This document shows, piece by piece, positions 46,279-54,844 of a stretch of 64,000 bases of DNA. Both the position numbers and the translations under genes were made by a program. Position 1 is the first letter of the stretch. Each line of letters begins with the position of its first letter. This DNA comes from Pseudoalteromonas umbrosa. Lineage in GTDB: Bacteria; Pseudomonadota; Gammaproteobacteria; Enterobacterales; Alteromonadaceae. Under the pieces are notes generated by a model. The model saw only the letters and a program-made list of their open reading frames with translations, did no database searches and was not told the DNA's origin. The stretch lies in NCBI RefSeq assembly GCF_030125375.1, contig NZ_JASJUU010000024.1, positions 30,226-94,225 of the forward strand. Direction: 5' to 3'.

Positions 46279-46426
46279 CTCACTGTTAATAAAAACTAAA
46301 TTATTCTGGGTAACTTGAATGTTTTGAAATTGAAACGCGTCGTTAAAAACACTAGATTGATTTGGTTTAGCTATTTTTTAGCCAATTTTATGTTTTAAAT
46401 TAAAATGACAAAGCAGGATCTGACTT

Positions 46427-49090
46427 ATGCGTGTACAGAAAAGAGCATTAACAGGGCGTGTTGTAGCAATGTTGCTGCCTTCAATTATGTTGGCAAGTCC
46501 CGTTTGGGCCAGCAGCGGCTTGACCAAAATAAATCAACAGGAATTAAATCGCTTAGCGGATACTCTCGATGTAAAGTATCGGCTATTGAGCAATATGCCA
46601 GAGCAGTGTCCTGGTTCAACAGCAGAGTTTTGTTACCATGCTCAAATAGAGTTAACGAGTCCGTTTTCAGCAAATGTTGACGGGTGGAAGATCCTTTATA
46701 GTCAGGTATATCCTTCATCAGAAACCAAAAGTCAGGGACTGGCTCTGCGTCATTTTAACGGTGATTTAAATCATATTGCGCCGAGTCAATCGTTTAGCGG
46801 GTTTAAGGCTGGTGAGAGTCAAGTTATTGAGCTTTGGGTAGGTAGTTCGTTACTTAATGAAGGCGAATTGTTGCCTAATTATATTTTAACTGCTGACGGG
46901 TTAGAGCCGAAAGTAATTAAGAGTACGCAGTCATATATTGAGCCAGACACTGGACTCGAGATAAAGCCTTATGCAGTACTTAGTGACAAAGAAAGTGTGA
47001 TGAAATCTCACCCAGAAGATCATTATGGCCAGTTTACTTCTGAGGCTCTATTCGAGCAGTATACGATAGATAATTACCCTGTTGAGTCAGTAAAGCATGC
47101 GATCGTACCTACGCCTAATGCAATGGAAGTATTTGATAGTGCGGCATCGCTGAACCTAAATAAAGGTATGGATGTACATTTAGTCGGTATCGAATATGAT
47201 CAAGTTGCAGCGGCTTTCAGTCGCCTGGCTGAGTTAGGTGCTAAGCAAAGTCACAATGGCGTTAAAGTGATTGTAAAAGTTGCAGGTAAAGCGAAAGGCA
47301 TGGCGGGGAGTTATACACTAGATACTCGCAACGGCAAAGTCTTTATTGAAGCTCAAGATAGTCAAGGTGCATTTTATGGATTGCAATCACTGGCTAGTTT
47401 ATTGTCACTAGACACTATGCAAGTACCTGCTGTGAAAGTGGTTGACGAACCAAGGTATGAGTACCGAGGCCTCCACTTAGACGTTGCACGTAACTTCCGC
47501 TCAAAAGAGTTTGTATTGCGCTTATTGAGTAAGATGTCTGCGTACAAGCTGAATAAGCTACACTTTCATTTAGCTGATGATGAAGGTTGGCGTATTGAAA
47601 TTCCTGGACTGCCTGAGCTAACTGAGTTGTCTTCTCATCGTTGTATCGACTTGGATGACAAGCATTGTTTACAGCCTCAACTAGGTTCAGCCCTAAATGC
47701 GGGTCGAGATGGATATTATTCTTTAGCTGATTATCAAGAAATTCTTAATTTTGCTAAGCAACATCACATTGAAGTTATTCCATCATTGGATATGCCCGGT
47801 CACTCTCGTGCAGCAGTTAAGGCGATGGAAAAGCGTTACTACACGTTGAGCAAGCAAGGCAAACATGAGGCGGCGAAGCAGTACCTAGTAAGTGACCCAA
47901 AAGATGCGACAGAGTATCGATCAATTCAGCATTACAATGACAATACTTTGAATGCGTGTATGGACTCAACTTATGCGTTTGTAGAAAAGGTGATTTCAGA
48001 AGTCGCGCTGCAACATGAAAAAGCAGGCTCACCATTGAATATCTATCATATTGGAGCTGACGAAACTGCGGGCGCTTGGATCGAGTCGCCTGCATGTAAA
48101 CAGTTTATCGCTGATAAATCAAATGATGTACATGAAGTTGAGGAGCTGACAGGATATTTCATTGAGCGCGTATCTAGAATGATTGCAGCCAAAGGGATTG
48201 AAGTCGCTGGTTGGAATGATGGTCTGTCTGAAACACGACAGGATAAAATGCCTAATAAAGTAGCATCTTATGTGTGGGCAACTCTGCCACAAAATGCGCA
48301 CAAAGTTGTGAGTGCACATGCACGTCGTGGTTGGGATATTATTCTTGCAACACCTGACGTGACCTACTTAGATTTTCCATATGAATTGGACCCAAAAGAA
48401 AGTGGTTACAAGTGGGGGTCGCGACGTACTAACAGTCAGACTATTTTTGAATTTATGCCAGATAACTTACCGGCCAATGCTGAATTTAAAAAAGATACTA
48501 TCGGTCGAAATTATGTCGCAGATGATCGCACGCAGGTAGATAAAGATGGGAAATTTATCCATCAACCATTGCCAGAAGGATTTCGTGTTACAGGGATCCA
48601 AGGTCACTTATGGTCTGAAGTTATTCGCAAAGACCATTTAGCCGAATACATGCTGTTTCCGCGCTTGTTGGCGTTGGCTGAAAAAGCATGGCACAAGGCA
48701 AGTTGGGAAGTTCCATATAACTATGCGGGTGAAAAGTATGATCACACTACTGACTTCTTGACTGCTGACAAAAAGGCACTTCGTGACAAGCAGTGGCAAG
48801 ACTTCATTCATGCGGTTGGACATAAAGAGCTAGAAAAGTTCGACAAACTAGGCGTGTTTTACCGTATTCCAAATGTTGTGAGCAAAGTAATCGACAATAA
48901 GTTGTATGCATCAACGCTCATTCCTGGCTTACCGATCCAGTACCGAGTAAACAATGGAGGCTGGCAAGAGTACACTGCACCTGTAGTTATTCAAGCGGGT
49001 AAAAATATAGAGCTACGTGCCCTATCTCCTGATAGACGTCGACCTGGGCGTGTTGAGTTGGCAGAGGTAGGAAATATCAATAATTTATAG
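46427..49090 (+). CDS. Beta-N-acetylhexosaminidase (GH20, chitobiase type)
   Basis: Secreted GH20 glycosidase of 887 aa that releases terminal beta-linked GlcNAc or GalNAc. A signal peptide occupies about residues 1-29 (ending PVWASSG). A chitobiase N-terminal carbohydrate-binding domain (about 30-190), a GH20b domain (about 200-345) and the catalytic barrel follow, with the catalytic pair Asp545-Glu546 in GADETAGAW. A C-terminal Ig-like domain closes it. Length is right for chitobiases. It is followed by a good terminator, so it can end a transcript within the locus. It could serve chitin use or trim the locus product. Confidence 0.9.
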   Translation: MRVQKRALTGRVVAMLLPSIMLASPVWASSGLTKINQQELNRLADTLDVKYRLLSNMPEQCPGSTAEFCYHAQIELTSPFSANVDGWKILYSQVYPSSETKSQGLALRHFNGDLNHIAPSQSFSGFKAGESQVIELWVGSSLLNEGELLPNYILTADGLEPKVIKSTQSYIEPDTGLEIKPYAVLSDKESVMKSHPEDHYGQFTSEALFEQYTIDNYPVESVKHAIVPTPNAMEVFDSAASLNLNKGMDVHLVGIEYDQVAAAFSRLAELGAKQSHNGVKVIVKVAGKAKGMAGSYTLDTRNGKVFIEAQDSQGAFYGLQSLASLLSLDTMQVPAVKVVDEPRYEYRGLHLDVARNFRSKEFVLRLLSKMSAYKLNKLHFHLADDEGWRIEIPGLPELTELSSHRCIDLDDKHCLQPQLGSALNAGRDGYYSLADYQEILNFAKQHHIEVIPSLDMPGHSRAAVKAMEKRYYTLSKQGKHEAAKQYLVSDPKDATEYRSIQHYNDNTLNACMDSTYAFVEKVISEVALQHEKAGSPLNIYHIGADETAGAWIESPACKQFIADKSNDVHEVEELTGYFIERVSRMIAAKGIEVAGWNDGLSETRQDKMPNKVASYVWATLPQNAHKVVSAHARRGWDIILATPDVTYLDFPYELDPKESGYKWGSRRTNSQTIFEFMPDNLPANAEFKKDTIGRNYVADDRTQVDKDGKFIHQPLPEGFRVTGIQGHLWSEVIRKDHLAEYMLFPRLLALAEKAWHKASWEVPYNYAGEKYDHTTDFLTADKKALRDKQWQDFIHAVGHKELEKFDKLGVFYRIPNVVSKVIDNKLYASTLIPGLPIQYRVNNGGWQEYTAPVVIQAGKNIELRALSPDRRRPGRVELAEVGNINNL

Positions 49091-49100
49091 CACGTATTTG

Positions 49101-49128
49101 GGCGGCATATTTTGTATGTCGCCTTTTT
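49101..49128 (+). terminator. Rho-independent terminator after the GH20 gene
   Basis: Stem GGCGGCATA (49101-49109) / TATGTCGCC (49115-49123), loop TTTTG, one G:T pair, followed by TTTTT. It divides the accessory locus into two transcription units, ending the first after the hexosaminidase. Confidence 0.75.
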
Positions 49129-49191
49129 GTTGATCATAAAAGGCGAGTCAGTGTGAGGGTTAGATAAAAAATAATAAGGAAGTGGTGACTT

Positions 49192-50274
49192 ATGAGACAC
49201 ATAGAGGGGCAAGGAGTAACATGTAAGGATGCCAATGGAGCGGGCGTCAATAATGAGTTGAATATCTTTCAATCCTGTTTACCTGACTGCTTGTTTATGG
49301 CGCTTGAACTGGAAGCGAGAGACAAGTTTGGTATCGCAAATATGGCTAGGTTATTTGGCGAACATTCTTATTACTTTGACTGCAAAAAAAAGCAAGGACT
49401 AGATATCTTTTTTGGTCGCTATGAAGATGAAGAGTATTTTCGTTTTGACCAAGCTATGATCTCTGGTTATTTAGGCGACAAGCTTCAAGCATTGTATGGA
49501 TTGCGAGTTAGATCATATACCTTCACTGAGCAGGATGCATTGGATGCATATCTGTTCGCCATGCTTGCTAAAAATGAGCGTGTGATCTGTGAATATAGTG
49601 CCAAATATGTTCCATATCGTGTTGAGGATTACCACAAACACTATGCATATCATATTGTGACTTTTAAATTTCATGATAAAGCACGTAATGCATTTATAGT
49701 GGATGATGCGGTTAAGCAAGATGTTGATATTTCTTGGGAAGACTATATTTGTTCATTTCAAGAGGTTTTAGCACATGAAGGGGCTGTGCGTATTTATACG
49801 CTGGAACAGGATGGCCCTGAAAACCCCTTGAATATTGATTGGGCGTTGAAGCAGGTTGAACAAAATATAGCAGGGTTAGTTTCAGATTCCCCCAATGTAG
49901 GCGTAGGGGCGATGACCGAGTTTTTAAACTATATAGACTGTCTGAATGAGCGGGAACGGCCTTATGTAATTCCGGGAGTGTGGGTGTTTTCATTGCAGCG
50001 CGCCTGCACGAATAATTGGATTCTGGCATTGCAAGAGGACTTCCCTGATCCCGAACTAAAGCTCCTTTGTAAGCCCATGATTGATGCCTTACCTTTGCTC
50101 AGTAAAGGCTGGAAGGAAGTTGAGCTGCTCATGCGTTTATCTTGCCGTTCTAAATCGGTAACGGGTAGTCAAATCTATCAACGTATTTTACAACTGTGTG
50201 AAACGGAACGGACGCTTATTCCTATTTGGCTTCAGCTTCAAGCGTGGTTACAAGCGCAAAGGTGCAAGTCATGA
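49192..50274 (+). CDS. BtrH-like acyltransferase (peptidase-C39-like fold)
   Basis: Protein of 360 aa, cytoplasmic. The N-terminal half looks like the BtrH N-terminal domain: a Cys in NIFQSCLPDC (Cys29, Cys33), a His in YAYHIVTFKF (His154, with His148 and His150 just before) and an Asp in FIVDDAV (Asp171/172) could form a Cys-His-Asp catalytic set. The C-terminal half (about residues 215-350) is helical without motif. BtrH transfers an ACP-bound acyl chain to an amine in butirosin synthesis; this locus encodes an ACP. The assignment is by pattern and fold resemblance and needs a structural check. An A8 tract lies at 49384-49391. Overlaps the next gene by 4 bp. Confidence 0.55.
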   Translation: MRHIEGQGVTCKDANGAGVNNELNIFQSCLPDCLFMALELEARDKFGIANMARLFGEHSYYFDCKKKQGLDIFFGRYEDEEYFRFDQAMISGYLGDKLQALYGLRVRSYTFTEQDALDAYLFAMLAKNERVICEYSAKYVPYRVEDYHKHYAYHIVTFKFHDKARNAFIVDDAVKQDVDISWEDYICSFQEVLAHEGAVRIYTLEQDGPENPLNIDWALKQVEQNIAGLVSDSPNVGVGAMTEFLNYIDCLNERERPYVIPGVWVFSLQRACTNNWILALQEDFPDPELKLLCKPMIDALPLLSKGWKEVELLMRLSCRSKSVTGSQIYQRILQLCETERTLIPIWLQLQAWLQAQRCKS

Positions 50275-53200
50275 CAGCGCTGACAAAAAAAAACAAAACG
50301 CAGCCATTAGTAAGTTGTGTTATGCCGACTTGTCGGCGTGCTCACTATATTACTCAGAGTGTTAGTTACTTCAATCGGCAAAGTTATCCCAATAAAGAAT
50401 TGATCATTGTTTATGAACAGGAAGAAGATTTACCAACCTCAATGCCTGTGCAGGACAATATCAAGTTGATCAAGGTGCCAGATAATGCCTCTATTGGGTA
50501 TAAGCGTAGTATTGGCGCCAAGTACTCAGAAGGTGCTTTTATAGCGCAGTGGGATGACGATGATTGGTACTCTAGTGAACGCCTTGCGATACAATTAGAG
50601 CCACTGCTTTCTGGTGTTGCAGATATTACAGGGATAAAAAATCATTTATTTTTTGATGTGTGGCGAGGACAGTTTTGGGCTGCTGAGAAGACTTTGTTTG
50701 ATGCGATGTTTCGCCGCGGCATCGCTGGCGGCACATTGGTATTTAGCCGCACTTACTGGTCTGAAGGCACATTGGACTATCGGGATAGTTCGCTGCGGGA
50801 AGATGCTGACTTTATGGAGAGTATGATTGAAGCAGGTGCTAACTTAGTTGCTGTAGATGGCCATACTCATTTTGTTTATCTGAGGCATTTGAATAATACA
50901 TGGAGCTTTGTTAGCGGAAAGCTTATAAAAGCGAGCGCATGGCAAAAAGTGCAAATGCCAACTTGGTTTAGTAGCGATATACCATTTTATCACCACCTCA
51001 AAGAAACTCATTTTGCACATTATAATGATGCGTCGCTAAATATAGATACTTTGCAACAAACAGCCGAAATAAGTTGTGTGCTACAGGTAACCCAGCTTAC
51101 TCAACTTAAACATGCGTTCAAGCTACTTGAAAAGCAAACTGTCAAACCGCTAGAGGTCATTGTTTCTCATCCATATGAGCTTGATATACAATCTATTGAC
51201 ACTGAATTGGAGTGCGTTACTTTTGTTGCCTATGAATTAGGAACGGAGACATCGTTATGGTTCGAAGAAAAGCTGGCCGCACAGATTAACAGTGACTTTG
51301 TTATCTGTTGGCCCAATTCGCAAGCGTGGGTGTCTAGTAAGTGGCTAGAAATACAGTATGCGTATTTGAAACGACATAAATTAGATGCAACGGGCTTGTC
51401 ACAACCCTTTTTCTTTTTTCCGAGCCAACAGCAGTTTTGGCAATATATTGCATCTGATAATCAAATCACCGCATGGTTACATGATGAGTCGCTGTGCTGT
51501 ACAAAAGAATTTTATTTGCAAAAGCATCGAGGTTTTAATCGTGCGCTTGGATTTAATATTCAACCCCACCAAAATTTAGAGCACTTTTTAGCATTCGCTG
51601 AAGCACAAGAGCCGGTTCCTAATAATGATCAAGATCCGAAATGGTTCCCTTATCAGTCCAAAGCAATAAAAGAATTATATAGTGAATTAGATGTTGGTGC
51701 GCTTATCAAAGGAGTAGCTATGGCGTTGGTATTTTTTGTTATGTCGTGCTTGTTAATATTTCCAAGCTTTGAGGTTGCGGCGGACCAAGTAGAAGAGCGC
51801 ACTGAACAACAGAGCTATTCGGTCGACTTTTTTAGCCAATTTAACCCGCAAAATGCACTGGATATGATCTATCGCTTACCTGGGTTTTCATTTGAAAACT
51901 CAGACTCGGCGCGAGGCTTTGGTGGGAATGCTGGCAATGTACTGATAAATGGCGCTCGGCCTGCAGTTAAGTCTGAATCTTTAGATAAAGTTTTGTCTAG
52001 GATAGGTGCTGCACGGGTTTTAAGAATTAATGTATATCGAGGTAGCGAAATTCCATTAGTGATGTCGGGTAAAGTCATAGTTGCAGATGTGATTTTAGTT
52101 GAATCGAAGACAACTGGTACATTCGAAGGTCAATTAACTCAATTTTATGATGGCAGCATATTACCAAAGGCTGCGATGCAACTGAGTACTCAATGGCAAG
52201 GTTGGGCGGCATCTATAGGGATTGAAGCAAGCGGCTCGCCTGGTTATCGAACCGCCGAAATTAAGCAGCTCGATCGTGACCAGCGTGTGACAAATCAAGA
52301 ATTTGAAGAGCTTGATGAAGAGACTGAAAACTTAAAATTCACAGGGCAGCTTAAGCAGTCAAGTGGCAAAAATGAAGTGGTGCTGACCGGCAAAGTAAGT
52401 GGTGAAAACTATGTTGGAGAGACGACACGTTATAATGTACCTGAAAAATATCAAAAATTAGGTGCATTAACGCGTGAACTTGATGTTGATAATGACACAA
52501 AAAGTGCAGAATTCGGGGTTGATTGGATACACAACCAGAGCACTTATAGATGGCAAAACATTGGAATTTTTGTTGTTGACGATAAAAAGTATGCCAATGA
52601 TGACACGTTTATTGATTTGATGACCCGAGATTCCAGTACCTCTTTGTGGCGTCAGCAAGAACTTAAAACGGAACTTATTGTACGAAGCACCTTGGAAGCA
52701 CAACAACAAAAAAACATTGCTCCTCGCTTCGGCGTCGAATTGGCACAAAATAGAATGCAATCCTCAGTTATTTTGCCCGGTTTAGGCAACGAAGAAGTGA
52801 CCGACGTTGATGAACTTAGAGCAGAAGTATTTGCCGATGTTAGTTATACGCATTCCAAAAGTCTTTCAAGTGAGTTTGGTCTAACTTATGAAAGCTCGCG
52901 CATTGATGTCATGGCGGTCAATAGTGAAAGTCAATCTCTATCTTATTGGAAGCCACGCTGGCAAACAAGCTGGAACCCAAGAGAAGACACGAATATAAAT
53001 TGGCTTGCTGAGCATCGAGTGAGTCAATTAAATTTTTCTGATTTTGCTCGTAGCGTTGATGCGGGAGATGGTCGCAATCAAACGGGGAATACTCGATTAA
53101 AACCAGAACAAACGACAGAAATATCAACACAATACCAATGGTATTTTTCTGAGCGTGGTAATTTTAAGGCTAAGTTGTTCCATCAGTGGAAACGGGATGT

Positions 53201-53720
53201 ATTAGAGCAAATCGCATTTTCAAGTACATCTGGTGGTTTAGCAAATGTTGATGATGGACGTCTATGGGGAAGTCATTTGGAAGTTGCATTCGAGCTTACG
53301 CCAGTTTTAGACAATGCGCTTTTTGAAATCTCGTACGAACATAAAAACTCTGATTTTGACAACCCTAATGGGCGCACAGAGCGATTCAGTAACTATATCT
53401 CTGACTGGATTTGGATGAATTTTCGCCATGATTTACCAAAGTACAAAAGCTCTTGGGGTGTTGAATATTGGGGTGACTATACAGAACCATTTTATTTTGC
53501 CCACGAAACCTTATTGGTACATGGTAATAAGCGACTGAAAGGGTTCATAGAGTCCTCACCAATCGACGATGTGAAGCTTAGGCTTGAAGTTACTCACATG
53601 AATACTGGACGTTTTATCCGAACACGAACGTTTTATCAAGATGTGATGCAAATAGGTCAAGAAGTCGCCAACAGAACGCACAAAGCAGAGTATCGACTAT
53701 CAATTTGGTATCGCTTTTGA
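50271..53720 (+). CDS. Continuous ORF: GT2 glycosyltransferase fused in frame to a TonB-dependent receptor
   Basis: A single open frame of 1149 aa. Residues about 8-240 are a GT-A glycosyltransferase (VSCVMPTCRRAHYITQ, QWDDDDWYSS in the DxD position, REDADF). Residues about 265-470 are a second, degenerate GT2-like part without a clear DxD. From residue 484 a TonB-dependent receptor begins (hydrophobic MALVFFVMSCLL, plug motif NVLINGARP, beta-barrel to the terminal IWYRF). A cytoplasmic enzyme joined to an outer-membrane barrel is topologically implausible, so two products are likely, with the receptor starting at ATG 51720. An A9 tract sits at 50285-50293 close to the start. Overlaps the BtrH-like gene by 4 bp. 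Confidence 0.8.
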   Translation: MTALTKKNKTQPLVSCVMPTCRRAHYITQSVSYFNRQSYPNKELIIVYEQEEDLPTSMPVQDNIKLIKVPDNASIGYKRSIGAKYSEGAFIAQWDDDDWYSSERLAIQLEPLLSGVADITGIKNHLFFDVWRGQFWAAEKTLFDAMFRRGIAGGTLVFSRTYWSEGTLDYRDSSLREDADFMESMIEAGANLVAVDGHTHFVYLRHLNNTWSFVSGKLIKASAWQKVQMPTWFSSDIPFYHHLKETHFAHYNDASLNIDTLQQTAEISCVLQVTQLTQLKHAFKLLEKQTVKPLEVIVSHPYELDIQSIDTELECVTFVAYELGTETSLWFEEKLAAQINSDFVICWPNSQAWVSSKWLEIQYAYLKRHKLDATGLSQPFFFFPSQQQFWQYIASDNQITAWLHDESLCCTKEFYLQKHRGFNRALGFNIQPHQNLEHFLAFAEAQEPVPNNDQDPKWFPYQSKAIKELYSELDVGALIKGVAMALVFFVMSCLLIFPSFEVAADQVEERTEQQSYSVDFFSQFNPQNALDMIYRLPGFSFENSDSARGFGGNAGNVLINGARPAVKSESLDKVLSRIGAARVLRINVYRGSEIPLVMSGKVIVADVILVESKTTGTFEGQLTQFYDGSILPKAAMQLSTQWQGWAASIGIEASGSPGYRTAEIKQLDRDQRVTNQEFEELDEETENLKFTGQLKQSSGKNEVVLTGKVSGENYVGETTRYNVPEKYQKLGALTRELDVDNDTKSAEFGVDWIHNQSTYRWQNIGIFVVDDKKYANDDTFIDLMTRDSSTSLWRQQELKTELIVRSTLEAQQQKNIAPRFGVELAQNRMQSSVILPGLGNEEVTDVDELRAEVFADVSYTHSKSLSSEFGLTYESSRIDVMAVNSESQSLSYWKPRWQTSWNPREDTNINWLAEHRVSQLNFSDFARSVDAGDGRNQTGNTRLKPEQTTEISTQYQWYFSERGNFKAKLFHQWKRDVLEQIAFSSTSGGLANVDDGRLWGSHLEVAFELTPVLDNALFEISYEHKNSDFDNPNGRTERFSNYISDWIWMNFRHDLPKYKSSWGVEYWGDYTEPFYFAHETLLVHGNKRLKGFIESSPIDDVKLRLEVTHMNTGRFIRTRTFYQDVMQIGQEVANRTHKAEYRLSIWYRF
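51720..53720 (+). CDS. TonB-dependent receptor, internal start within the fused ORF
   Basis: Outer-membrane receptor of 666 aa if translated from ATG 51720. A perfect Shine-Dalgarno AAAGGAG (51708-51714) lies 5 bp upstream, and the first residues form a clean signal peptide (MALVFFVMSCLLIFPSFEVAA). The plug domain follows (ALDMIYRLPGFSF, NVLINGARP), then the barrel ending in Phe as expected for BamA recognition. An out-of-frame TAG at 51715-51717 sits between the binding site and the ATG, as a normal gene boundary would have, suggesting the fusion arose by a frameshift. Likely role: uptake of the locus product or of glycan fragments. Confidence 0.7.
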   Translation: MALVFFVMSCLLIFPSFEVAADQVEERTEQQSYSVDFFSQFNPQNALDMIYRLPGFSFENSDSARGFGGNAGNVLINGARPAVKSESLDKVLSRIGAARVLRINVYRGSEIPLVMSGKVIVADVILVESKTTGTFEGQLTQFYDGSILPKAAMQLSTQWQGWAASIGIEASGSPGYRTAEIKQLDRDQRVTNQEFEELDEETENLKFTGQLKQSSGKNEVVLTGKVSGENYVGETTRYNVPEKYQKLGALTRELDVDNDTKSAEFGVDWIHNQSTYRWQNIGIFVVDDKKYANDDTFIDLMTRDSSTSLWRQQELKTELIVRSTLEAQQQKNIAPRFGVELAQNRMQSSVILPGLGNEEVTDVDELRAEVFADVSYTHSKSLSSEFGLTYESSRIDVMAVNSESQSLSYWKPRWQTSWNPREDTNINWLAEHRVSQLNFSDFARSVDAGDGRNQTGNTRLKPEQTTEISTQYQWYFSERGNFKAKLFHQWKRDVLEQIAFSSTSGGLANVDDGRLWGSHLEVAFELTPVLDNALFEISYEHKNSDFDNPNGRTERFSNYISDWIWMNFRHDLPKYKSSWGVEYWGDYTEPFYFAHETLLVHGNKRLKGFIESSPIDDVKLRLEVTHMNTGRFIRTRTFYQDVMQIGQEVANRTHKAEYRLSIWYRF

Positions 53721-53781
53721 TTTAGGAGCATTCATTGAAATTGGCCATTCAGAAAAATAAGGTTTCTTTCACAATTTTATC

Positions 53782-53804
53782 ATAGCGAACTATCTCGCTA
53801 TTTT
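53782..53804 (+). terminator. Weak hairpin before the deacetylase gene
   Basis: Stem ATAGCGA (53782-53788) / TCGCTAT (53795-53801), loop ACTATC, then TTTT in total. It follows the TonB-dependent receptor by about 60 bp and precedes the deacetylase gene, so it could partially terminate the upstream transcript. Confidence 0.4.
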
Positions 53805-53853
53805 GCAGACTGTTTTGCAAAGTTCGATTAACGCTAAGCAATACGGAGCAAAC

Positions 53854-54684
53854 ATGCGCACAATAAAACTGAGTAGCCATATGATGGCCGCAATAACGAT
53901 GACTTTATCTTTTGCTAGTCTAGGCGGGACAGATAGAACTGAATCCGCAGAAGATAAGTTTAGTTATCCTAATAATGCGCGCTATGCAATATCTCTGAGC
54001 TTTGATGATGCGCGTAATAGCCAAGTAGACGTCGGGATCCCTATATTAGATAAGTATGATGTAAAAGGGACATTTTATGTGAACCCAAAGTTCGTTGATG
54101 AACGGCTAGATGGGTGGAAAAAAGCAGCTAAAAATGGTCATGAATTAGGTAATCACACTAGCTCTCATTTGTGTACAGGCAATTTTGCATGGCTGAGAAA
54201 AGATAATTTAGGGCTTGAGCAGGTTGACTTAGCATGGTTGCGACGAGACATTGAAATGACGACAACCTACATGAGAGAAAAGCTCGATGTTGAACCACGT
54301 TCATTTGCATACCCTTGCGGAAACACTTTCGTTGGTAGGGGTAAAGAAGTAAAAAGCTATGTGCCTCTCATTGCGGAGCTATTCAAAACAGGACGCACTT
54401 GGTTAGATGAGACTGGTAATAATCCAACTTATACCGATTTTGCACAACTGGCAGGTAATCGAATGGATGGAATGAGCTTTGCCGAAATTAAAGACATGTT
54501 AGATATGCTCAAAGAAAATAATAAATGGATTATCTTAGCTGGGCATGAAGTGGGAGAAAAAGGGATGTATACCACGGATAAAAGAGCCTTAGAAGCGCTG
54601 ATCATCTACTTAAAAGACCCGAAAAATGGTTATTGGCTGGCAACAGTCGACGAGATTGCCACCTACATTGAAAAGCATAGATAA
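53854..54684 (+). CDS. Polysaccharide deacetylase (NodB family)
   Basis: Carbohydrate esterase family 4-type enzyme of 276 aa. A hydrophobic N-terminal segment (about residues 8-24) suggests secretion. The NodB catalytic motifs are visible: SFDDA (Asp51, Asp52), HTSSH (His101, His105) as zinc ligands, and AYPCG and LAGHEVG further on. Enzymes of this type remove acetyl groups from GlcNAc-containing glycans. The start was set to ATG 53854 (MRTIKLSSHMM) with CGGAG upstream; an earlier TTG is not credible. It ends the accessory locus, 277 bp before rplN. Confidence 0.87.
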   Translation: MRTIKLSSHMMAAITMTLSFASLGGTDRTESAEDKFSYPNNARYAISLSFDDARNSQVDVGIPILDKYDVKGTFYVNPKFVDERLDGWKKAAKNGHELGNHTSSHLCTGNFAWLRKDNLGLEQVDLAWLRRDIEMTTTYMREKLDVEPRSFAYPCGNTFVGRGKEVKSYVPLIAELFKTGRTWLDETGNNPTYTDFAQLAGNRMDGMSFAEIKDMLDMLKENNKWIILAGHEVGEKGMYTTDKRALEALIIYLKDPKNGYWLATVDEIATYIEKHR

Positions 54685-54754
54685 ATCAATGTGCGGTTGT
54701 TTATTGAACTGTAACAAAGGTTTAAAATTTATTCATTAGACTTGTTTTCCACTT

Positions 54755-54782
54755 CACCGCCCTCATATGAAAGAAGGCGGTG
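54755..54782. other. Hairpin between the accessory locus and the spc promoter
   Basis: Perfect 7-bp inverted repeat CACCGCC (54755-54761) / GGCGGTG (54776-54782) with a 14-base loop and no U-tract. It separates the deacetylase gene from the rplN promoter and may insulate the ribosomal operon from upstream transcription. It is the only structured element at the junction. Confidence 0.4.
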
Positions 54783-54844
54783 ATAGCAGATATGGTAAAT
54801 TGATAAATTAATTAAAAATTGAACTATCTTTGGCTGAACTTTGC

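Noticed and set aside
50226..50270. Upstream in-frame extension of the GT2/receptor ORF
   Set aside because: The extra 15 codons lie inside the BtrH-like gene and the GT2 motif and the ATGA overlap favour ATG 50271.
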